NCBI GenBank assembly: GCA_026770595.1
Contig: MU634190.1
Span: 1-14,677, forward strand
Direction: 5' to 3'
From: Ochromonadaceae sp. CCMP2298
Lineage: Eukaryota; Sar; Synurophyceae; Ochromonadales; Ochromonadaceae
Length of the DNA stretch: 14,677 bases
Position 1 is the stretch's first letter. Each line of letters opens with the position of its first letter. The notes beneath the pieces are model-generated. The model worked only from the letters and a program-made list of their open reading frames with translations. It was not told the origin of the DNA and ran no database searches. Shown in pieces: positions 1-7,824 of this stretch. The position numbers and the translations under genes were made by a program.

Positions 1-60
1 GATGGTTCGTCTTTTTTCTTGTGCGCGGAATTGGCAAAGCGCAAGCCATCAGGGAACACC

Positions 61-1074
61 ATGGCCGCAAATGCAAAGCTGTCCTCGGCTGGGAGCGAAG
101 AGATGTGGTCAATTACCATAAAGAAATTGACGGGACAAGAAAGTTCAATAAGGATGAACAGAGATTGCTCGGTGCAGAAGCTGTACGAGGCAACTATGAA
201 ACTGATGAAAGTGAGGGTGCCTACGCATATCAATGTGCTGACGCGCTCATCAACAATAAAGGGCATGCCTCGGCTCGACCACAGCGACCAGCGCTCATTG
301 CGAGATGCTGGTCTGTACGGCGCAACGCTGATGGTGCTCGAGAACCAGAGAGGGACGGGAGGTATCCAGGAGACGCTCATCGTCCGACCCACTATGCGCC
401 AGGCGCTGCACCACAGAGGGAGCGTAGACCAGTGGCCAGCGGGGATGAGACTGATGCAGATCCAGAACACGTCCGTCGGCAACGTGGTCCTGCTGGGTTC
501 CATAGGATCCAATGAATCCAGCAGCTTCATCTCTGCAGAGTTGTTTTTTGGATCTTTTAAGGAGGAGGGTGTCAGTACGTACACACTGCGTGCTCGTGCG
601 GACGGAGTGGAGGTGCCTGTCGCTGCTTTAATGGGCAAGGAAATAAGCTCCATCGTCTACAGAGAGTGGAGAGACGGAGCCCCCGCAAAGGCGTTCTCCA
701 CTACTCGCGCAGCCCGCGCACTGACCCAAACCGGCGCTGTGTTTCTCCTGACCCAAACCGGCGGGATAGGGATGGAGCTCTTCGCCACCTGGAAGGACCG
801 CGAGCCAGCGCCTATCTTTGTGGGCGAAGGCGATGTCGAAGCATTCATGGAAGATGAGGACCCAGGCTACAAGCACTTTCTTCCCATGTTCCCTGCCGAC
901 GACTGGGCGCAGCTCGCGTGCGACAACCCTACCTGTCCAAGGGCCCCGGGGACCTCCGAGATCAACAGTCTCAAAACCTGCGGACGTTGCCAGACCAGCA
1001 AGTACTGTGGGCCAGAGTGCCAGAGAGCTGCATGGGGGGTGCACAAAAGCGAATGCCGCGAATTGGAGAAGTAG
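61..1074 (+). CDS. Ubiquitin-like/MYND-type zinc finger protein
   Basis: This is an intronless ORF of 337 codons. The ATG at 61 sits in a good context (ACCATGG); the frame is open upstream to the window edge, but no earlier ATG is visible. Residues about 15-95 look like a ubiquitin-like fold (ITIKKLTG, a central LDHSDQRSLRDAGL, then TLMVLE). The middle 190 residues are not recognised. The C-terminus (about 287-332) is a MYND zinc finger, with Cys/His ligands in CDNPTC, CGRCQTSKYC, GPEC and HKSEC. MYND fingers bind proline-rich peptides and occur in protein-interaction scaffolds and in SMYD methyltransferases. No SET domain is present, so an adaptor role is more likely than an enzyme. The MYND assignment is firm; the Ubl assignment rests on pattern only. 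Confidence 0.85.
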   Translation: MAANAKLSSAGSEEMWSITIKKLTGQESSIRMNRDCSVQKLYEATMKLMKVRVPTHINVLTRSSTIKGMPRLDHSDQRSLRDAGLYGATLMVLENQRGTGGIQETLIVRPTMRQALHHRGSVDQWPAGMRLMQIQNTSVGNVVLLGSIGSNESSSFISAELFFGSFKEEGVSTYTLRARADGVEVPVAALMGKEISSIVYREWRDGAPAKAFSTTRAARALTQTGAVFLLTQTGGIGMELFATWKDREPAPIFVGEGDVEAFMEDEDPGYKHFLPMFPADDWAQLACDNPTCPRAPGTSEINSLKTCGRCQTSKYCGPECQRAAWGVHKSECRELEK

Positions 1075-1222
1075 AATGCGGGAGCTAGGGAGAATGATTA
1101 GGTCTACTCACGGAACAAAAGCAGCGGCAGCATGCGATAAGCTACCCGGTACGACGTAGGTAGGGGGGTAGGTAGGGGGGCAGGGAGTAGGGCAGCAGGA
1201 GGGGAAGGGGTAGGCCCAAAGG

Positions 1223-1262
1223 CTTGGGAAATGATGAATAATGTGTACATAATGTGTAATGA
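1223..1262 (+). repeat. 3'-flank repeat, copy 1
   Basis: The 17-mer CTTGGGAAATGATGAAT (1223-1239), followed by AATGTGTAATGAA, lies about 150 bp after the MYND gene stop. The same block recurs after the next gene (1815-1841). Copy 1 carries an extra 12 bp or so (AATGTGTACATA), itself a partial duplication of the neighbouring TGTGTAAT. It could be a duplicated 3'UTR or polyadenylation region. The rest of the 1075-1320 spacer is G-rich and shows no gene. Confidence 0.7.
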
Positions 1263-1323
1263 ACACCCTCGGGAAAGCAAGTAAAAGCCCGGGTGTATTC
1301 AGCAATTTGATTGTGGATCTTTG

Positions 1324-1794
1324 ATGCTTCAACGACGAGGGGTCAAAGGAACGAACCAATTACCCATTAAAGACGGTCACATCTGCACACAGAGAGACGT
1401 TTGGTCAGAGCACACTTTCCCCTCCAATGTCGACCCAGGCGCCCCCCCCCACCACCCCCCCACCACGCCCACCAACGTTGAGGATGTCATCCACGAACTT
1501 ATCACCCACCCGACGGGTGTATTGCTTGGATTCGAAAGGTTGGATTCGACCAACCGTGCCCTGCAGGCGAACACGCACAAACAGGGGGAGTTGCGGGAAA
1601 AGAGGAGACGGATCGAAGAGGAGCTGACCGCAATCGCGACCGAGCAGGCCACGAATGCGCTCAAGCGACAGAGCCTCAGCAATGGCCGCATCAACATAAC
1701 ATCTGATCTTCTCACAAGTGCCCTAGCCAGCGCTGTTGTGCTCTTCCCACAGAACGAAGGTGGTGGCCACAGCCTGGAAGGGGGGAAGCTCTAG
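1324..1794 (+). CDS. Small hypothetical protein with coiled-coil segment
   Basis: This is a 156-codon ORF with no family recognised. The convincing coding part starts near 1480: VEDVIHELITHPTGVLLGF is followed by a charged, heptad-like stretch (KQGELREKRRRIEEELTAI) and a predicted helix. The first 50 residues look less natural. A second ATG at 1427 in another frame (MSTQAPPP) enters a run of ten C residues, and one extra C would join it to the good frame, so the true start may be 1427 with a homopolymer error. The last residues (GGGHSLEGGKL) lie in a sequence repeated downstream at 1901-1916. The neighbours are the MYND gene upstream on the same strand and the EF-hand gene converging from the right. 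Coding status is probable; the start is uncertain. Confidence 0.5.
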   Translation: MLQRRGVKGTNQLPIKDGHICTQRDVWSEHTFPSNVDPGAPPHHPPTTPTNVEDVIHELITHPTGVLLGFERLDSTNRALQANTHKQGELREKRRRIEEELTAIATEQATNALKRQSLSNGRINITSDLLTSALASAVVLFPQNEGGGHSLEGGKL

Positions 1795-1916
1795 GGGGGT
1801 AGGGATTGGGGCAGCTTGGGAAATGATGAATGTGTAATGAAAGCAAAAGCACACACTCGGAAGAGCTACTTAGGTTTAAATATGAATAAGGAGGGTATTT
1901 AAGGGGGGAAGCTCTA
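1778..1916. repeat. 16-bp direct repeat pair AAGGGGGGAAGCTCTA
   Basis: Identical 16-mers lie at 1778-1793 and 1901-1916. The first contains the last codons of the upstream ORF and the start of its stop codon; the second is followed by four TTAG units (about 1919-1935) that overlap the stop codon of the converging EF-hand gene. Confidence 0.75.
1815..1841 (+). repeat. 3'-flank repeat, copy 2
   Basis: This repeats the CTTGGGAAATGATGAAT and TGTGTAATGAA blocks of 1223-1262 without the inner 12 bp, and lies 20 bp after the stop of the small coiled-coil ORF. Both copies are followed by an AAAGCAA/AAAAGC-like stretch, so the homology runs for roughly 50-60 bp with gaps. Confidence 0.7.
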
Positions 1917-1931
1917 AGCTTAGTTAGTTAG

Positions 1932-4373
1932 TTAGTGGGACTGGTAACTTCTGCCGATGCGTGAGTCCACCTCTGCCTGCGCCTGCACCATGCGCGCCAC
2001 CCACAAGGCATCCACCCCCCCCCCCTCCACCCCCTCCCCCGCATTGTAGGAATTTTGGGCTCGCCACACAGACTCCCCCCCCTCTCCAGTGTAGTCGTAG
2101 GTGGTAGTGCGTGGGTGAGAGGGGTCGCTTGCTCGTGGGTGTGTCTTCAGGTGCCCCCGCTGCTCCTCCAAAACCCCCTTCGCGTCCAGGGTTCTGGGAT
2201 CCATGCTCACAGACTTGCCACGCGCCGTGCGGGGGGCAGAGGAGGGACGCCTGGCCTGAGCGGGGGCAGACGCAGTTTTGGTCCGTGGGGAAGGGGGGGC
2301 ATGGTCCTTGGGTAGGTAGGAGGCAGACTTGGGCTGGGGCAGGCCCGACCTGGCACCCGTCTCATGCAGGTTCTGCTGCTCAGACTCGATGAAGGCGCGA
2401 AATCTACCCAGGGTCAGGATGTGTAGGGTGGGGGGTTAGCATGATCGTTGTTCATTGTTCATTGTTCACCATTCATTCACTGTTCAATATGTACACCACT
2501 CACTCGGGCAGATCGATGTCCCCATCCCGGTCCAGGTCGAACCTACTGATCAGAATATCCACATCCCCTGCGCCCATCTCCATCCCAAAAGACTTCAACA
2601 GTTTCCCAAATTCCTTCGCGTTCAGCCTTCCGTCGCCGTTTTTATCCGCAGTGTGGAATTTGGCTTTTATTTGCGCCTGCGTCATGCCCTCGGTTTTCCG
2701 CTTCCACTGGCGCACGAGCGCGCGGCGGTTGAAGAAGGCCCACACGAATTCTCCGAAGTGCACACTGCCAGAACTGTTGGGGTCGAAGTGCCTGGGAGGG
2801 TGGGGGGTTAGCATATCATTGTTCACTGTTCACCGTTCACTAACACTCACTTGAATATGGCATCGGTCGCCTCCACGTCCAGCTGCACCCCCATGCTCAA
2901 AAAGGCCTCCGCCATCTCCATCGGAGATAAAAACCCATCCCCAGAGGTGTCGAATTCTTCAAAAACCACCCTGAGGTCTAGTTTAAATGCGTTGATGTTG
3001 GCTGCCGCTCTGCGAATCGCTTCCATGGCCTTGTCCACCAGAGAGTCGTTACTGCTGTCCTCCTCAGTGCGCGTGTGGCGGCGGCCCGCTGAGTCCCAGT
3101 AGAAGCGTCTGAAGGTAGCCTCTATGCGGGGGTCCTTGAGGGAGGAGGTGGCAGAGGGGTGCAGTGGACCGGGTCCCAGGTGGGGTCCCCTTTGGCTCTT
3201 GCCCCGCCTATTGAGGAAGCCCGAAGGCGCCATGGTCCAGGAGACCCTCTGGGCAGTGCGGTGGGCGCGGTTGCGCTGGCGCTGTATGTCCTCTTGTATG
3301 TCTGACTCCATCTTCTGCAGTGCCTCAAGCTCCTGTGCGGCCTGCACCGCGAAGTGGTTTCCATTCGCGCTCTCCGACAAGCCCTCTCTGATCCTCCTAA
3401 GCCTCTCTGAGGTCTGCAGCTGCCTCACCTTGGCGATCTCGATCATCTTCCGTCGATCGTCCATGGCCCTCTCGATCTTGCCCCGGGCCCTCTCCACGTC
3501 CGCGGCCAGCTGCAGGTGGTCACTGCTCCAAGTGCCCAGACTCACCGCCTGCCTAGCACCCTCCCGCCCCTTCACGCGGCTCTTGCGCATCGACTCCAGC
3601 GTCGCGCTCTTGCCTAGCAGTTTGCGCGTCATGGAGAACATTCCCAGGTCCCCGTCGTCCATCTTCGCCGCCTGCGGGGGACGCCCCCCTGGCTTCGAGG
3701 AAAGGCTGAACTCAAGCTTCGACCCCCTACCCGCCGCGTCGTTGATGCGATACTGCTGGTCTTTGAAGGGGTCCCTACGCACCGCCGCGTAGGCGTTCTT
3801 GGAGTACTCGTTGTCGTGGTTGTACTCGTTGTCAGCCTCCACCACCTCCTCCGCCTTGCCCCCGAATACCAGCTCGTTCCCATGTCCCCCCCCTCCTAGG
3901 TACATCTCCGACCTGCTCAGCAGCCACATGATCAGATCCTCCTGCAAAGGCGTCTTCCCGAACTTCACGAAGCGCGTAATTGATTCTTCGATGCGGAGGG
4001 GGATGAGCACCGCGGGGTTCCTGACTGTCTTCCCCTCGAGCCAGTGCCGCAACTCCAGCGCCAAGTCTTCTTTGTGTACGTCTGTCCGGATGCTATGACC
4101 GTACTCTGTCTCAACCAGCAAGACTATGATGTAGGGAGATTCGCACTCGAAGACCTTCAAGAAGGCTACCACGAGCTGGCCCGTTATACTGCGCAGCTTC
4201 AACTTTTTGCTCAAGACCATCACCGTATCGATCTCCGTCTCGGCCATGGTGCTTTCCTTCGAGTTGCGTTCTACGCAAGGATTCTGGGCAAAAGGGTCGG
4301 CTGAATCGTATGACCACGGTCCTTGGGATGGCTGTGCCGTTGGGAGGAACTCGTTGCTTTTGTCCCTGTGCAT
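1932..4373 (-). CDS. EF-hand calcium-binding protein (four EF-hands, 3 exons)
   Basis: Exons 4373-2851, 2791-2504 and 2403-1932 join in frame to 760 residues; the first splice gives IFKHFDPN and the second gives DLPEFRAF. Four EF-hand loops fit the consensus: DTSGDGFLSPME (about 475-486), DPNSSGSVHFGE (511-522), DKNGDGRLNAKE (557-568) and DLDRDGDIDLPE (593-604). Loop 2 lacks the usual central Gly-Asp pattern and may bind weakly. Residues about 45-160 form an unrecognised globular block. Residues 285-375 are charged and helical, probably coiled coil. The 155-residue tail is low-complexity and basic. The role is probably a Ca2+ sensor or scaffold. The ATG at 4247 has a much better context (ACCATGG) than the first ATG at 4373, so a 718-residue form is equally possible. 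The EF-hands are certain; the rest of the function is unknown. Confidence 0.88.
2404..2503 (-). other. Intron 2 of the EF-hand gene (100 bp)
   Basis: The donor is GTGAGT and the acceptor GGGTAG. It contains the same ATGCTAACCCCCCACCCT block as intron 1 and a longer array of (G/A)TGAACAA units. Splicing restores the GAA of the fourth EF-hand loop and the following Phe. Confidence 0.9.
2792..2850 (-). other. Intron 1 of the EF-hand gene (59 bp)
   Basis: The donor is GTGAGT and the acceptor CCCAG. Read on the minus strand it holds tandem GTGAAC(A/G) units and then ATGCTAACCCCCCACCCT, which contains a branch-site-like TGCTAAC about 20 nt before the acceptor. Splicing completes the codon AAG and keeps the second EF-hand in frame. 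Confidence 0.9.
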
Positions 4374-4772
4374 GTGCAACAGATGTCACCAAACAAAGCA
4401 AAGGGAGGAACGTAACGGTCAATTCGGCGATGGAGAAGAGTTTTTAAACCCACTTTCTATATTTTACCCACATTCTGCGGCTGGGTTTTTACCGCTTTTT
4501 TTGAGTGGAGAGCAACCCGATTTGCTTTCTGCTGCTGTTTTGGTTGGAGAGCAACCACATTCTTTACCCCAGTTAAGGGGGAGGCAGCCGCATCCAACAC
4601 CGCGGTAAAGAGCATCAGCGCAGCAGCAGCGCCCCCACTTATTAAATGCACCAGCGACGCGCATTTTGAACGCTGCTCTGGCGAGTGCGGTTGAGACGGG
4701 ACGGGACGTCTGCGGCTGTTGGGGTTCATGGTGCGCGATACAGAGTGATAAAAACACCTCTAGAATCAAGTG
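4374..4772. promoter_or_regulatory. Divergent promoter region between the EF-hand and acidic-protein genes
   Basis: This spacer of about 400 bp separates genes reading outward. Minus-strand AT-rich stretches (TAAAATATAG near 4462-4471, TTTAAAAA near 4441-4448) could serve as TATA-like elements for the EF-hand gene. On the plus strand GATAAAAA lies about 20 bp before the ATG at 4773. GGAGAGCAACC occurs twice (4507-4517, 4546-4556), the second copy inside the inverted repeat GGTTGGAGAGCAACC. All promoter roles are inferred from position. Confidence 0.4.
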
Positions 4773-6262
4773 ATGCAGCTCAGTATCGATGAGCTCGTCG
4801 CGGAGAAGGCGAAAGTCGACGCCGCTGCTGGGGACAATGATGGGGGACGGGTGGTTAGCAAGCTTCCGAGTTTCAAGGCACAGCGCGCCAGGGGGCTGAC
4901 GCGAGCGCCGAGTTTCTTCAACAGGATATTTAAATCCACGAAGAAAATTCAAATTCACGCCTTACCCGAGGAGGAGGAGGAGGAGGAGAACGAGGACTTC
5001 GGAAATGAGAATCAGGAGGGGGAGGAGGGAAAGCAGGAGGGGGAAGAGGGAGAAGAAAAAGACAGCGAGGGTGAAGAAGAAGCTGACGAGTCTCGGTCTC
5101 AGGACTCTGCCTCGCAAAATGCCGAGATCGCGAATAAGATCTCGAACATGTCGAAGGTGGCGGAGGTGGTGGTGGTGTCTCACTCGCACGAGGAGGAGGA
5201 GCTGCTGGCCAAGCAGCACTACGTGGACCCGCCCATGCCCCTCCTGGGCAAACCGGTGGACAAGGAGCAGCTCGTGGGTCGAAACAAGAAGGCCGAGTTC
5301 GCCTTATCGCAGTTGATGGCCATGGTTATGGCAGACGTGGATGAGGCACTGGGTCGGGCGACCACCATTCCAGTGGGAGATCAGCTGGATCGCATAATCG
5401 TATCGGAGGAGCAGTCCGCGCACATAGGGCGCACCTCCAGCCTCACAGGCGTGCGCAAGGAGGTGACGCACAACCTCACTACGATCCAGAAGGCGCTTAA
5501 CTACCGCAAGTCCGCGCTGATCATGATGAACCACAAGTACGTACTCGACTATCCTATCCCCTAGAATAGTATTAATAGTATTAAACTACTCCTCCCACTC
5601 CTCTTATTAACACTAACTCACCACCATCTCACCACCTCTCTCTTTAGCTACTCGAAAAAGCTTGTCCGACTCATCGAGCCCATCTACGTCAACGAGGCCA
5701 GAAGCATCACGCAGAGGACTGGAGACCTGGGCGCCCCCCAGGCGCCCCCCTCCTCCATGCCAGTCAACTCACCCAATAAAGTAGCACCCATTAATGCGAA
5801 AACGTGATCAGTGAACAATCGAATGATCGAATATCGAATTATCGAATTTGGTGTGGTATTTCAAATACCACATTTTCGCCGGGGCCGTTCTCCAGGCAGC
5901 TCCTCTGCTGCAGAAACTGAGCAGCCCTGGCTTCGGGGAGCAGGCCTCTCTTCTTCCAGTAAATACTACTGCCGGAGTGCCTAAAACCCCAAGTCCACCC
6001 CCCTCACCCCAAGCACCCCAGACCCCCAAAGATCCCACGCTCTCGAGGTAAGCAATATATTTCCATCCGGTATTCGTATGATGTGTGGGTAGTGAGGATA
6101 TTTTCGGATCGCGACCAACAATCGCCTGCCTATTTTCATGAGGCTTAACTACTTTTTAACTGCAATCTGAACCCAACACCTTCGTGTGCTGTACCACTTA
6201 TGCCTCCTCTGCTATCACTAACCGTTATTCCAATTCTTTCATGCAGGTTGTGGCGTTCATGA
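4773..6262 (+). CDS. Acidic protein of unknown function with Pro/Ser-rich tail (spliced)
   Basis: Exon 1 runs 4773-5536. The intron 5537-5647 (donor GTACGT, branch CACTAAC, acceptor TTTAG) is well supported and restores NHNYSKKLVRLIEP. After that two ends are possible. Reading on gives a stop at 5807 (307 residues). Splicing 5781-5895 and 6048-6246 adds exons 5896-6047 and 6247-6262 and ends LSRLWRS (354 residues, in frame throughout, with a branch CACTAAC and strong acceptor TTTCATGCAG in the last intron). The protein has a basic N-terminus with two Ser-Phe motifs (LPSFKAQR, APSFFNRIF), a Glu/Asp-rich stretch at about 66-110, a helical conserved-looking region at about 145-280, and a Pro/Ser tail. 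No enzyme motif, signal peptide or membrane segment is seen. No family is recognised. Confidence 0.7.
5853..5871. repeat. Near-perfect palindrome next to ATCGAAT repeats
   Basis: GTGGTATTT, one C, then AAATACCAC is a 9-bp inverted repeat with a one-base centre. It is preceded at about 5818-5849 by four ATCGAAT-type units with 7-8 bp spacing. Both lie in the proposed optional intron 5781-5895 of the acidic-protein gene, where they could affect splicing, or else in its 3'UTR. Confidence 0.7.
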
Positions 6263-6546
6263 GGTGGAGGTAAGTAGGGTCGGTTGCGATCTCCTTTCTC
6301 TTGCGCAGGTTGCGGCAGAGACAGTAGCCATAAGTGCTGGGATGGGCAGTGAAGTGTGCATAGCGCATGCACACATCAACCTGCACAGAACACAAAACAC
6401 ATAACACGGGATACGAATGTGTGTGACTGACGCACCACACACTCAAACTAGATTTTTTTATCAATGTAATAGGTTATTAAATACATATACAAAATCTGCT
6501 TGGCAAACTGCGATGTGCCGTTCCAGAGGCCTCTGAAATTCGACAT
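6225..6546 (-). CDS. Possible small cysteine-rich protein (2 exons)
   Basis: An ATG at 6546 gives MSNFRGLWNGTSQFAKQI, followed by a possible donor (GTATATG at 6490). A 43-bp intron ending CTAG at 6448 joins it in frame to 6447-6225, giving 92 residues that end KRKEIATDPTYLHLMNATTC then MKELE and stop. A stronger acceptor (TTCTGTGCAG at 6381) also exists but gives a phase mismatch with this first exon. The second exon looks protein-like, with several Cys (YGYCLC, TTC) and a basic RNLRKRK patch. It starts only 40 bp after the PDZ-FKBP stop on the same strand, and its 3' end overlaps the last exon of the plus-strand acidic-protein gene. No family is recognised, and it could be a chance ORF. Confidence 0.3.
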
Positions 6547-6585
6547 TTTTCTATGCTATATACCTCCCATACATCCTATTCTTCT

Positions 6586-7824
6586 CTAATTCGCGACACC
6601 GTTGATGGAGAGCACCTTCACCTCCACGATGAGGCTGCCGCCCCCCCACTTCAGCTTCGTTAGTTCCCTCTGCGCAGGCTTGCTCAGAAACGCCGTAGGC
6701 AGCGACACAATCCTCCTTTCGCCTATGCCCATACCCACTAAAAGACAGTCCCACTCGGTGGGAATTAGCTGCAGTACGCCGCCACTGCCGCGCGCCCCCT
6801 CAGCCATTGTGGGCACGGTTCCCACGTTCTGGGCGGGCAGCAGTTCTCCTGGGCGGGCGGGGAAGGGGGAATCCGATTGTGTCGTCGTCTTGGACTGGCT
6901 CTCACCGCCTGTGCCGAAAAACGTGTATTTTGAGTTCTCTTTGGGCGATCCGAGGACGAAAAAGACTGAGCTGGCGTAAACGTCCTTGTACTCGTCGGAT
7001 TTGAATACCTGATCGCTCACGCCGTCGATGACCTTGTAGCTGGCAAGCGGTGTGTTAGGCATGTCCACAGGCGGGCCTGCACGCGCCTGGTACAGAATCT
7101 CCACCGTGTCGCCCACAGCCAACGAGCGCAGAGCAGAGGCAGAGGGGGCAGGAATGCGCTCCACTGCTATGACCTGCTCCAACCCGCCTGGCGCTAGGAG
7201 TGTAGGTAACAGCGTAGTGGTGTAGCGAAATCGCTCGGCTTTCCCCTGTAGGGGGGCGCTGAGCTGCTTGAAGAAGAGGTCGGGGTCTCGAAGCACGAGT
7301 CGTAACGGCTTATCTGCGCCTTTCAGGCTGCGGTACACCTCGTCCAGCGACAGTCCCTCCACGCTCTGGCCGTTGACACTAACCACCACCAAGCCCGGTC
7401 GCACTGCTGCTCGCGTGGCCTCCGCCGCATAGTCCTTAATGCTCTTGATCACCGTGCGCGCAGAGCCCTTGTACTGCACCTCCACCAGCCCCAGGCCCAG
7501 GGGCTCCGACTCGATCAGCACCTCTATCTCGTCAGACTTCAAAACTGCAGCAGATACAGATGCAGGTGCAGGTGCGGCAGCGGAGGCAGAGGAGCCTGAG
7601 AGCAAAAGTGCGGAGAGGGTGGCCGAGAGCCGCACCGCGGACCACGCAGAGGACCGAGCCATCTGGGCACTGGACATGGGTACCAGATTCGCCTCAACGT
7701 CGCCAGGCTGGCCATGAGCAGACAGTACGAAAGGCTGCCGGTGCCATGGTTTCACCCCGCTGCGAAGAGCCGCGCTGCTGCTTGCTCCGAGGAGCAGCGC
7801 CGCCACGCACACATAGATGCGCAT
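6586..7824 (-). CDS. PDZ and FKBP-like domain protein, predicted thylakoid lumen
   Basis: This is a single-exon gene of 412 residues. The N-terminus is multipartite: a signal peptide (MRIYVCVAALLLGASSSAAL), a transit-like stretch, then a second hydrophobic segment (about 63-82, LSATLSALLLSGSSASA) with an Ala-X-Ala-type site. This is the arrangement used for plastid lumen proteins in algae with secondary plastids. Residues about 97-181 resemble a PDZ domain (LGLGLVEV carboxylate loop, GLVVVSVNGQSV, a final strand LRLVLRD). Residues about 235-409 resemble an FKBP fold (VEILYQA, WDCLLVGMGIGERR, LP, LIVEVKVLSI), with a low-complexity insertion near 293-350. Several FKBP active-site positions (Phe-Asp after the first strand, the late Tyr) are absent, so isomerase activity is doubtful. 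It may be a chaperone or assembly factor for photosynthetic complexes. It is divergent from the macrodomain gene. Confidence 0.8.
   Translation of the reverse strand: MRIYVCVAALLLGASSSAALRSGVKPWHRQPFVLSAHGQPGDVEANLVPMSSAQMARSSAWSAVRLSATLSALLLSGSSASAAAPAPASVSAAVLKSDEIEVLIESEPLGLGLVEVQYKGSARTVIKSIKDYAAEATRAAVRPGLVVVSVNGQSVEGLSLDEVYRSLKGADKPLRLVLRDPDLFFKQLSAPLQGKAERFRYTTTLLPTLLAPGGLEQVIAVERIPAPSASALRSLAVGDTVEILYQARAGPPVDMPNTPLASYKVIDGVSDQVFKSDEYKDVYASSVFFVLGSPKENSKYTFFGTGGESQSKTTTQSDSPFPARPGELLPAQNVGTVPTMAEGARGSGGVLQLIPTEWDCLLVGMGIGERRIVSLPTAFLSKPAQRELTKLKWGGGSLIVEVKVLSINGVAN

Noticed and set aside
3124-3792. Plus-strand open frame of about 220 codons opposite the EF-hand gene.
   Set aside because: It is antisense to a clearly coding exon, has no recognisable motif, and its Ser/Arg/Leu composition is as expected from reverse reading.
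4457-4729. Minus-strand ORF of 90 codons with CACCATGA start and a hydrophobic segment ending in an Ala-X-Ala-like site.
   Set aside because: Its start is only about 44 bp from the divergent gene start at 4773, it fills the only available promoter region, its second half is made of promoter repeats, and no family is recognised. It may deserve a transcript check.
6270-6308. Plus-strand GTAAGT...TTGCGCAG that could be a 39-bp intron.
   Set aside because: It lies after the stop of the plus-strand model, adds no coding sequence, and is shorter than the other supported introns here.
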